From Planctomycetota bacterium (GTDB lineage: Bacteria > Planctomycetota > UBA1135 > GCA-002686595), in NCBI GenBank assembly GCA_023150475.1, contig JAKLKU010000007.1, forward strand, positions 246,110-310,109: a DNA stretch of 64,000 nt, in the 5' to 3' direction. Positions within the stretch are counted from its first letter, which is position 1. The number at the start of each line of letters is the position of its first letter. A program made the position numbers and the translations under genes. The notes under the pieces were generated by a model, which was given only the letters and a program-made list of their open reading frames with translations, was not told the DNA's origin and made no database searches. Positions 57,744-64,000 of the stretch are shown piece by piece.

Positions 57744-60695
57744 GTGAAGGCTCGCAACCTGCTCGTCGCTTGCTTGGTCTGCGCCGTGTTCGCCGTGTGC
57801 GTGTTGGTCGTGCGTCCGACGCGCGACGGCACCGTTTCGATTGCGGACCAAGAGCAGCGTGCCGCGGAACTCGCGCGTGCGCGGCCCGCCGGCAAACCGC
57901 AGTCACATGCAGTCGGCGTCGAAACGCCGCCGAGCGACGACGGAGCGAACGGCGAGCTCCACGCCGCGGCTTCGCAGGGGAACGAACGCGCCGAGCGCTC
58001 CGGTGTCGCTCACCTCGTCACGGGCCGCGTCGTGATCCCACCCGGGACGCCGGCGGACGAACACGTGCGGCTCTTCGTGCGCGTCTTCGAGCGCGAACAC
58101 GAGGGCGAGTGGGCCGAATTGGGCGCGGACGGGCGCTTCGCAATCGAGATGGGCCCGGGCGAAGAAGGCGCCGAGATCGGCCTCTTCGCGCGCTATCTGT
58201 TCCTGACCGAACGCATCGCCGTCACCGACACCGCGCACGAAGTCGTGATCGAGCCCGAGCTCGGCGCGTGCATCGAGGGGCGCATTCGCGTGCCGGCCGG
58301 TTACGAAGCGCTCTTCCACGAGTTCGAGGTCTCGCTATCGCCGCGCTCGCCGGTCGGCACGCACACGAATTGGCGCGAGAACTGCGAACCACCTCGAACC
58401 GAGAGCGACGGTTCGTTCGTCATCGAAGGAGCGGTCGCCGGCTGGTCGCAGCACGTCCACGCGACCTCGCGCGATGCACGGGACAGCGAAAGCGAGCTCT
58501 TCACTCCGCGCCCCGGCGAGACGCTGCACGTCGAATGGGACTGGAAGGTCGGCGCGACGCTCGCCGGGCGCGTCGTCGACGAGTCGGGCGCGCCGGTGCA
58601 GGATGCGATCGTCCGTTGCGGCTCGTGGCGCCCGCAAGCGAGAACCGATGCCTTCGGGAAGTTCGAACTGCGCGGACTGCCGCCCGACGACTTCCAATTC
58701 TCGATCGGCGTTCCGGGGTTCGTACCGTTCAGCGAGCTCTGCTCCGCGATCGGTGAAGCCCAGCGCCGCGAAGGAACGGAGTGGGTCCTGTCGCGCGGTC
58801 ACACCGTGCACATCCTCGCGCGCCATCCCGACGGCACGCCGGCGCATGCGCCACAGTTCGAGCTCGGTCGCGGCGAACTGTCGTGGCGGATCGGAGCGAC
58901 GGGCTTGGCGGAGCTCGCAATCGAGCGGCCGGCCGAAGGAGAGCTCCTGCTCACCGGTTTGCCGGAGATTCCCTTCGAGTTCACGGTGCGCGCGCCGGCG
59001 CAGGAAGTCGATGCGCTCGTGCCGACGTGCGCGTTCACTGGGAGCATCGATCCATCGCGCGAGCGCGAGGTGGTCGTCGTGCTGCAACCGGAGCGTCGCA
59101 CGCTTCGAGGCCACGTGCGCTTCGCGAGCGGAGAACCCGCGCCCGATGCGTCGGTCGTGGCGACCGCATTGGACGTCGAACTCGCCGCCGACCCGCAGTC
59201 GGACATCGTTGCCGCGAGCACCGACCGGCCGGACGGGGAGTTCGAACTCCGACTCCCGCGAGCGGGGCGTTGGCTCGTGCAGGCGACCGACGAGACGACG
59301 TGGTCGCCGCGGGTCGTCGTCGATTCACGCACCATGAACGCACCGCTCGAGCTGGTGCTCGCTCCGCAGGGTCGCATCACCGGTCGCGTCGTGACGCCCG
59401 ATGGCGCGCCGGTCGAAGACGCGTGGATCCAAGGCGTTCACGACACGGTGCCCTCGCAGGCCGATGGGACGTTCGACGTGATCGCGACACCGGGGATCGT
59501 CGAGTTGTACGCGACGCGCGACGGCTGCGCCGCTTCGGAGCCCGTGCGACTCGACGTGGCGCCAAGCGCGGACGTAGCAGGGGTCGAGCTCCGGCTGCGA
59601 CGAGGTGGCACGGTGGTCGGTCGGTTGGCGAGCGCGGCGTGGCGCGAGCTCGACGACGTGCGCATCACTGCATGGACTCTCGCGCCCGCTGGTCCCGGCG
59701 AAAGCCGCGAAACGACCATCGCGGACGACGGCGCGTTTCGATTCGACGCACTGCTGCCCGGCATGTGGGCCTTCGAAGTCATCGTGCAGGGCGAGCGCGA
59801 GCAGCCGGAGGGCGTCGTGCGCGAGTTCCGACCGTTCGCGCGCGTCGACGTGCGCGACGGCGCGCACCACGAGCTGGTGCTCGGCGCCGACGGAATCCGC
59901 GTGATCGGCCGCGTGCTGCGTGGCGGCCGACCGGTGAGCGGGCTCGCGCTCGAGGCCTTCGCGCAGGACGACGGTTCGGGCGATGGGCTCGAGCTCGAGA
60001 GCGACGCCGACGGGCGTTTCGAGTTCGTCGCGCCGCGCGCCGGCGAGTACGTCGTCGCGCACGATCGCGAGGACGACGGCGGCGAGTCCTACTGCACCGT
60101 GCAGGTGCCGCACGCCGTGCGGCACGAGTTCGTGTTCGAGCTCGGGACGGCGCGCATCGTCGGGCGCTTGGTCGCGGACGAGCCGCTCGCGCTCGCGGGT
60201 ACGCCGGTCGAAGCGCTCCGCGCAGAGCACGGCGACGCGATCCGCACGGTCGCGGACGCGGCGGGCCGCTTCGAGCTCAGCGGGTTGGGACCCGGAACTC
60301 ACCGGGTCGTGGTCGGCGCGCTCGAGTTCGATGCGCACGATGTCGACCCCGAGTCGCCGCGCGTCGCGCGCGCCGTCGCGCACGTGGTGCTCGGCGCAGA
60401 CGTCGAGAGCGCGGAGCTCGAGGTCCCCGTGCGTCGGGCCGCGAGCGTCTACGGTGCAGCCTGGTCGCTCGCGCGCCGCGGCAACGTGCGGCTCGCGATC
60501 GTCGACCCGACGAGTGGGCTCGTGCTCGGTGGTCCGCGTGACCTCGGAGCGAGCGGCGTGTTCCGTTGCGCCGGCGTGCCGCAGGGCCGCGTGCGCCTCG
60601 AGTTCCGCGACGCGGACACGGGCGCAGCGCTCGCCGTGCGCGAGCTCGACGTCGACGCGAGCCCGTTCGGCCCGCTCGAAGTCCAGCTCGACTAA
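57744..60695 (+). CDS. Carboxypeptidase-regulatory-like repeat protein (983 aa)
   Basis: 983 residues, GTG start with TAGCAT ending 7 nt upstream. N-terminal TM or signal segment ('LLVACLVCAVFAVCVLVV') anchors a long extracytoplasmic array of carboxypeptidase-regulatory-like (peptidase M14-associated, transthyretin-fold) domains: 'LAGRVVDESGAPVQDAIV', 'LRGHVRFASGEPAPDASVV', 'ITGRVVTPDGAPVEDAWI', 'IGRVLRGGRPVSGLALEA', 'IVGRLVADEPLALAGTPVEA'. Each is followed by a 'D..G.F.F/L..L..G' turn. Same class as the gene at the window start. No enzyme motif. The TAA overlaps the stop of the convergent cheB (CTAA). Confidence 0.82.
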   Translation: MKARNLLVACLVCAVFAVCVLVVRPTRDGTVSIADQEQRAAELARARPAGKPQSHAVGVETPPSDDGANGELHAAASQGNERAERSGVAHLVTGRVVIPPGTPADEHVRLFVRVFEREHEGEWAELGADGRFAIEMGPGEEGAEIGLFARYLFLTERIAVTDTAHEVVIEPELGACIEGRIRVPAGYEALFHEFEVSLSPRSPVGTHTNWRENCEPPRTESDGSFVIEGAVAGWSQHVHATSRDARDSESELFTPRPGETLHVEWDWKVGATLAGRVVDESGAPVQDAIVRCGSWRPQARTDAFGKFELRGLPPDDFQFSIGVPGFVPFSELCSAIGEAQRREGTEWVLSRGHTVHILARHPDGTPAHAPQFELGRGELSWRIGATGLAELAIERPAEGELLLTGLPEIPFEFTVRAPAQEVDALVPTCAFTGSIDPSREREVVVVLQPERRTLRGHVRFASGEPAPDASVVATALDVELAADPQSDIVAASTDRPDGEFELRLPRAGRWLVQATDETTWSPRVVVDSRTMNAPLELVLAPQGRITGRVVTPDGAPVEDAWIQGVHDTVPSQADGTFDVIATPGIVELYATRDGCAASEPVRLDVAPSADVAGVELRLRRGGTVVGRLASAAWRELDDVRITAWTLAPAGPGESRETTIADDGAFRFDALLPGMWAFEVIVQGEREQPEGVVREFRPFARVDVRDGAHHELVLGADGIRVIGRVLRGGRPVSGLALEAFAQDDGSGDGLELESDADGRFEFVAPRAGEYVVAHDREDDGGESYCTVQVPHAVRHEFVFELGTARIVGRLVADEPLALAGTPVEALRAEHGDAIRTVADAAGRFELSGLGPGTHRVVVGALEFDAHDVDPESPRVARAVAHVVLGADVESAELEVPVRRAASVYGAAWSLARRGNVRLAIVDPTSGLVLGGPRDLGASGVFRCAGVPQGRVRLEFRDADTGAALAVRELDVDASPFGPLEVQLD

Positions 60696-61759
60696 CTCGC
60701 GAGCGCCGACAGCGGCTGCGACGCGAGCTCGAGCGCGCGACCGGCGAGTCGGTCGAGCGGCAGGATCTCTTCGACGCCGCCGTGTTCGATCGCGACTTTC
60801 GGCATGCCGAAGACGACGCACGACGCTTCGTCCTGCGCGAGCGTCCGCGCGCCCGCCTGACGCATGCGCGCCATGCCGCGAGCGCCGTCGTCGCCCATGC
60901 CGGTCATGATCACGGCGACGGCGCGCGGGCCGAGCGCCTGCGCGCACGAATCGAACATCACGTCGACCGAAGGCTTGTGGTGGTTGACCGGCGGTTCGTC
61001 GACGATGCGCACGACGCAGCCGGCGCCGTCCTTGACCACTTTCATGTGGAACGCGCCCGGCGCGATCAGCACGCGCCCCGGCAGACACCGGTCGCCGTCC
61101 TGCGCTTCCTTCACGCGCACTTGGCAGAGATCGTTCAGGCGGTTCGCGAACGCCTGCGTGAACTTCTCGGGCATGTGCTGCACGACGACGACGGCGGGGG
61201 ACTCGGCGGGGAACGCGCCGAGGAAGTCCTTCAGCGCCTCGGTGCCGCCGGTCGACGCGCCGACGCAGATCACGCGTTCGGTGGCGCCGATGCGCATCGC
61301 GTGCGTCGGAGCGATCGGCGCGGGAGCCTTGCGCGGTTTCGAGAGGCCCGCGATGCGGGCGCCCGCCGCGGCCTTGACCTTCGAGATCATCTCCGCGCGC
61401 AACTGCGGCAGGAGCTCGCGGACGTCGCTCTGAGGCTTCGTGATGTAGTCGACGGCGCCCAGTTCGAGAGCGCGCAGCGTCTCGGCGCAGCCCGCTTCCG
61501 TCAGGGACGAGCACATCACCACCGGCATCGGGCGACCTTTCATGACCTTCTCCAGGAAGGTCAGGCCGTCCATCCGCGGCATCTCGACGTCCAGCGTCAT
61601 GACGTCGGGCTTGAGCTGCATGATCTTGTCGCGCGCGATGTACGGGTCGGACGCCGTGTCGACCACCTGGATACCGGGATCCGTCGAGAGGATCTGCGTC
61701 AGCACCTGACGTACCAGCGCCGAGTCGTCGACGATCAGCACTCGAATCGGTTGAGCCAT
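60692..61759 (-). CDS. cheB: Chemotaxis response regulator/protein-glutamate methylesterase CheB
   Basis: 355 residues. Receiver domain (about 5-125) with phospho-acceptor Asp57 in 'TLDVEMPRMDG', acidic pocket 'VDDS' and conserved Lys in 'YITKPQ'. C-terminal methylesterase domain with the Ser-His-Asp set: 'GASTGGTEAL', 'VVVQHMPE', 'MTGMGDDGARGMARM'. It demethylates and deamidates chemoreceptors, opposing CheR, and is activated by phosphorylation from CheA, which is not in the window. Start is preceded by AGGAG. Last gene of cheR-cheY-cheD-cheB; its stop overlaps the convergent gene by 4 bp. Confidence 0.97.
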   Translation of the reverse strand: MAQPIRVLIVDDSALVRQVLTQILSTDPGIQVVDTASDPYIARDKIMQLKPDVMTLDVEMPRMDGLTFLEKVMKGRPMPVVMCSSLTEAGCAETLRALELGAVDYITKPQSDVRELLPQLRAEMISKVKAAAGARIAGLSKPRKAPAPIAPTHAMRIGATERVICVGASTGGTEALKDFLGAFPAESPAVVVVQHMPEKFTQAFANRLNDLCQVRVKEAQDGDRCLPGRVLIAPGAFHMKVVKDGAGCVVRIVDEPPVNHHKPSVDVMFDSCAQALGPRAVAVIMTGMGDDGARGMARMRQAGARTLAQDEASCVVFGMPKVAIEHGGVEEILPLDRLAGRALELASQPLSALAS

Positions 61760-61769
61760 CGGCTTGCTC

Positions 61770-62327
61770 CTAGAAGAGCGTCACGTCGCCGAACTTGGGC
61801 GGTTCGGCCGGCACGCTCAGGTGCTGCCTCGCGACGCGTTCGACCATTCCGGACCTGGCGAGCCGTTTCACGCGCGCTTTCCCGTCGCACGTGGAGAAGA
61901 CGACGATCCGCGGCTGATAGCCGCCGACGTCTTCCGCGAGGATCTTGAAGCCTTCGTCCTGCAGGAAGCCGCGCGCGAACTTCACGTTGCGCTGCGGCAC
62001 TCCGTCGTCGGATTCGCGCATCCCGAGCACGTGCGCGCCGCCGAAGACCTTCGCGACCATGCGGCGACGGTCGGCGCCGAGCATCATCAGCTTGCCGATC
62101 AGATCGTCGATCGCGTAGACGCCGAAGCGGGTCGGGTCCTCGTCGGCGGCGTGGCTGCCTTCGGGAAGGAGGAAGTGGTTCATCCCTCCGATGCACTGCT
62201 TCGGATCGAAGAGGCAGACCGCGATGCACGACCCGAGCAGGGTGCGCACTTCGGTGGGGTGTGCGGCTGCGTGGACGTCGCCCACGTAGATCGTCACCCG
62301 GTCCTTGCCGTTGGTCGCGTCGTTCAT
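61770..62327 (-). CDS. cheD: Chemoreceptor glutamine deamidase CheD
   Basis: 185 residues from the ATG overlapping the cheY stop (ATGA). Hallmark catalytic motif 'TLLGSCIAVCLFD' with the nucleophile Cys, then 'GGMNHFLLPEG' with the catalytic His, followed by 'FGVYAIDDLIGKLM', 'AKVFGGAHVLG' and 'GGYQPRIVVFST'. It deamidates Gln residues of chemoreceptors and may bind CheC/CheY-type partners. Sits between cheY and cheB with 10 bp before cheB, so the genes are co-transcribed. Confidence 0.95.
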   Translation of the reverse strand: MNDATNGKDRVTIYVGDVHAAAHPTEVRTLLGSCIAVCLFDPKQCIGGMNHFLLPEGSHAADEDPTRFGVYAIDDLIGKLMMLGADRRRMVAKVFGGAHVLGMRESDDGVPQRNVKFARGFLQDEGFKILAEDVGGYQPRIVVFSTCDGKARVKRLARSGMVERVARQHLSVPAEPPKFGDVTLF

Positions 62328-62701
62328 GACGTGCGGCGTGCGAGGACGACGCGCACGGCGTCGCACAGTTTCGTGGGCTGGAAGGGCTTGCACAGCCAGC
62401 CGGTTGCGCCGGCCAGCCGTCCTTGTTCCTTGAACGAGGGGTCGTTGACCGTCGTCAGGACGAGGATCGGGATCTTCGGGATTCGCGGGTTCCCGCGAGC
62501 GGTGCGAACGAACGTGAGCCCGTCCATCTCCGGCATGTTGACGTCGGTGATCACCAGGTCGGGGATCTGGTGCTCGAGCGACTCGATCGCTTCGGCGCCG
62601 TTGGACGCTTCCCAGACCTCGTAGCCGGCGGAAGTCAACGTCATGTTGACCATGCGCCGCACCGTGGTCGAGTCGTCGACGATCAGGATGCGTGAGTTCA
62701 T
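62324..62701 (-). CDS. cheY: CheY-like response regulator
   Basis: 125 residues, a stand-alone receiver domain. Asp pair 'IVDDST' near residues 9-10, phospho-acceptor Asp53 in 'VITDVNMPEMDG', Thr in 'LVLTTVND', Lys in 'GWLCKPF'. No output domain, so a CheY-type diffusible regulator. The start ATG overlaps the cheR stop by 4 bp, its stop overlaps cheD by 4 bp. It is the probable target of a CheA kinase elsewhere. Confidence 0.95.
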   Translation of the reverse strand: MNSRILIVDDSTTVRRMVNMTLTSAGYEVWEASNGAEAIESLEHQIPDLVITDVNMPEMDGLTFVRTARGNPRIPKIPILVLTTVNDPSFKEQGRLAGATGWLCKPFQPTKLCDAVRVVLARRTS

Positions 62702-63432
62702 GGATTCTTGCTCGCGGGGCGACCCGGAAGCGGCGAGTTCGGCAGCGCGCCTGCCCGTTTGCGGTAGATCGTGTTCCCTTCGCGCTCGAGGAACGACGTG
62801 TGGCCGAGCAGGCTCTCGGAGTGGCCCAGGATGAAGTAGCCGTCGTCGATCAAGTGGCGGCACAAGCGTTCGACGATCATGCGTTGAGTGGCCGAATCGA
62901 AGTAGATCAGCGCGTTGCGGCAGATCACCAGATGGAAGTCCTTCGGCACGGACCACGAGGGCGCGATGAAGTTGAGTTGCTGGAACGTGACCAGCTTGCG
63001 CAATTCGGGTCGTACTCGGACCTGATTCGCGCGCTGACCGGTACCGCGCAGGAAATAGCGCTCGAGCGTCGCGCGGGGGATGTCCTCGGTCGTGTCCAAG
63101 CCGTAGATCCCGGAGCGCGCGCGATCGAGCACCGAACTGTTGATGTCCGTCGCGAGGATCTGCACGTCCCAGGCCGACGCCGTGGCGCCGATCGTGTCGA
63201 GCACGGTCATCGCCAACGTGTAGGGTTCTTCGCCGGTCGAACACGCCGCGCTCCAGATGCGGAGCTTGCGCGAACCCGAGCTCCGCGCTTGCTCGATGCG
63301 CTCCGGGAGCCAGATCTGCCGGAGGAAGTCGAAATGATGCGGTTCGCGGAAGAACGCCGTCTTGTTGGTGGTGACGGCGTTCGCGAACAGCTCGATTTCG
63401 GTTCCGTTGTCCTTGTGACCCGCCCCCGTCAA
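62698..63432 (-). pseudogene. cheR: cheR chemotaxis methyltransferase, 5' end lost to an IS insertion
   Basis: The C-terminal SAM-dependent methyltransferase domain is intact: 'NAVTTNKTAFFREPHHF', 'RIWSAACSTGEEPYTLAM', 'DVQILATDINSSVLDRAR', 'FHLVICRNALIYFDSATQ', 'YFILGHSESL'. CheR proteins normally have about 75-80 residues before the 'TTN-x-T-x-F-F-R-E' segment; here only about 20 precede it, and the first few come from the IS end that begins TGACCC at 63416. The native part therefore stops near 63415 and the helical N-terminal receptor/CheR fold is missing. The TTG start given is likely artificial; the rest of the gene may lie beyond the element. Confidence 0.8.
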
Positions 63433-63484
63433 ACGCTCCCAGTCGGAATGTTAGGACTTGGGAACCCACGACGAGGAGACAGGC

Positions 63485-63766
63485 ATGGGCCGGAAGAAGA
63501 AGCACAGCGACGAAGAGATCATCCGCAAGCTGCGTGAGGCGGAGGTGGCGCTAGCGCAGGGGCGGACGACGAAGGACGTGTGCCGGCAGCTCGAGGTGAC
63601 GGAGCAGACCTACTACCGCTGGCGCAAGGAGTTCGGCGGCCTGAAGGTCGACCAAGCGAAGCGGCTGCGGGACCTCGAGCGCGAAAACGGCCGGCTGAAG
63701 AAGATGGTCGCAGAGCAAGCGCTCGACATCGCGATCCTGAAGGAAGCCGCGTCGGGAAACTATTGA
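63485..63766 (+). CDS. IS3-family transposase OrfA
   Basis: 93 residues from the ATG preceded by GAGGAG. Typical OrfA: N-terminal helix-turn-helix 'KHSDEEIIRKLREAEVAL', 'KDVCRQLEVTEQTYYRWRKEFGG', then the leucine-zipper-like 'LRDLERENGRLKKMVAEQALDIAILKE' that mediates oligomerisation. It binds the IS ends and feeds the catalytic OrfB as an OrfAB fusion by -1 frameshifting at the GGGAAAC near its 3' end. Length matches OrfA proteins of the IS407/IS2-like groups. Confidence 0.93.
   Translation: MGRKKKHSDEEIIRKLREAEVALAQGRTTKDVCRQLEVTEQTYYRWRKEFGGLKVDQAKRLRDLERENGRLKKMVAEQALDIAILKEAASGNY
63754..63760 (+). promoter_or_regulatory. -1 programmed frameshift heptamer G_GGA_AAC
   Basis: The zero frame reads TCG GGA AAC TAT TGA, so the heptamer is G_GGA_AAC, of the X_XXY_YYZ form and in register. 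A -1 slip on it continues as CTA TTG AGC CCG into orfB. This is the normal route to the OrfAB transposase in IS3 elements. Confidence 0.65.
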
Positions 63767-64000
63767 GCCCGCAGCGTCGGCGGCTGGCGGTCGAGCACAT
63801 CCAGTCCGAGCTCGGCGTCTCACAGAGACGCGCATGCACGGTGCTGGGACAAGTGCGCTCGACGCAACGCCGAGAGCTGCGGGTGACGGACTTCGAGAAG
63901 CGGCTGGAGGCGCGAGTGATCGAACTCGCGAGCCTCTACGGCCGTTACGGCTATCGGCGCATCACGGCGCTGCTGCGACGAGAAGGCTGGAACGTGAATC
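63763..64000 (+). CDS. IS3-family transposase OrfB (partial)
   Basis: Begins in the -1 frame of orfA (TTG overlapping its TGA). Translation runs 'LSPQRRRLAVEHIQSELGVSQRRACTVLGQ', then 'VIELASLYGRYGYRRITALLRREGWNVN' to the window edge. 'YGYRRITALLRREGW' is the diagnostic HTH segment just ahead of the rve integrase core in OrfB. The DDE catalytic domain lies beyond the window. It is not annotated in the supplied track because it is short and starts with TTG. Confidence 0.9.
   Translation, partial: MSPQRRRLAVEHIQSELGVSQRRACTVLGQVRSTQRRELRVTDFEKRLEARVIELASLYGRYGYRRITALLRREGWNVN

Larger units (their letters stand above)
63416..64000 (+). mobile_element. IS3-family insertion sequence (left end, partial)
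   Basis: Left terminus proposed at TGACCCGCCCCCGTCAA, immediately at the break in cheR; IS3-family elements begin 5'-TG. It carries orfA and the start of orfB in the -1 frame, then runs off the window. The 3-4 bp target duplication and right end cannot be seen. Confidence 0.75.

Overview
The window is a very GC-rich, gene-dense bacterial chromosome segment with about 53 supported protein genes, many sharing 4-bp start/stop overlaps (ATGA, GTGA, TTGA). No rRNA, tRNA or CRISPR array was seen. The gene set points to a marine-type planctomycete: secreted FG-GAP, C-type-lectin and matrixin proteins with a common C-terminal domain, membrane-anchored carboxypeptidase-regulatory-like repeat proteins, a PknB-type kinase with a long C-terminal sensor region, a TIR/formylglycine-enzyme-like fusion, a V-type pyrophosphatase and a DUF2959 lipoprotein. 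This taxonomic reading is inference from protein types; no marker gene is present.

Layout. 1-4.9 kb: three exported carboxypeptidase-regulatory-like or related proteins, two of them tandem paralogues. 4.9-7.2 kb: an ArsR repressor, a triple AHSA1/SRPBCC fusion and a DoxX membrane protein in one operon behind a recognisable promoter/operator. 7.3-12.7 kb: a mannose-6-phosphate-isomerase-type cupin, then a tripartite MacAB-like exporter (adaptor, ATPase, two FtsX permeases). 13-18.6 kb: a degenerate alpha/beta hydrolase translationally coupled to a class II photolyase, a family-5 uracil-DNA glycosylase, and a GAF-sigma54 activator. 18.7-22.8 kb: a complete sulfate ABC importer operon behind a hairpin-rich leader. 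22.9-26.2 kb: a membrane pyrophosphatase of divergent type and a DedA protein. 26.3-30.3 kb: an ABC-2 exporter operon facing a thioredoxin-fold/FHA pair.

30.5-37 kb: a lectin-like secreted protein, then a divergent cluster of three GT4-type glycosyltransferases and a GT-C membrane enzyme, probably for surface polysaccharide; another glycosyltransferase (41.7 kb) and a flippase (47.7 kb) may belong to the same pathway. 37-40.5 kb: a cytochrome c lipoprotein divergent from a molybdopterin oxidoreductase, plus an SDR enzyme. 40.6-41.6 kb and 45.8-47.6 kb look less GC-rich than their surroundings and carry a small TIR/deoxyribosyltransferase-like protein and a TIR-TM-FGE fusion; these are the best candidates for transferred defence or signalling genes, and a large Ser/Thr kinase lies between them. 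49.2-52.6 kb: FG-GAP propeller and matrixin, both secreted. 52.6-60.7 kb: lipoprotein, membrane protein, isocitrate/isopropylmalate-dehydrogenase-like enzyme, secreted toroid-like protein and a 983-residue carboxypeptidase-regulatory-like protein.

60.7-63.4 kb: a chemotaxis module cheR-cheY-cheD-cheB on the minus strand, with cheR cut off at its 5' end by an IS3-family element that runs off the window; that element has a textbook -1 slippery heptamer between its two reading frames.

Recurrent themes: (i) a TANNNT -10-like box (often TAGACT or TAGCAT) ending only 6-12 nt before start codons that lack a Shine-Dalgarno sequence, suggesting leaderless mRNAs; (ii) small tandem repeats whose units are multiples of 3 inside genes but 20 bp where the array is mostly intergenic; (iii) enzyme folds that have lost catalytic residues (hydrolase, glutaredoxin-like, FGE-like).
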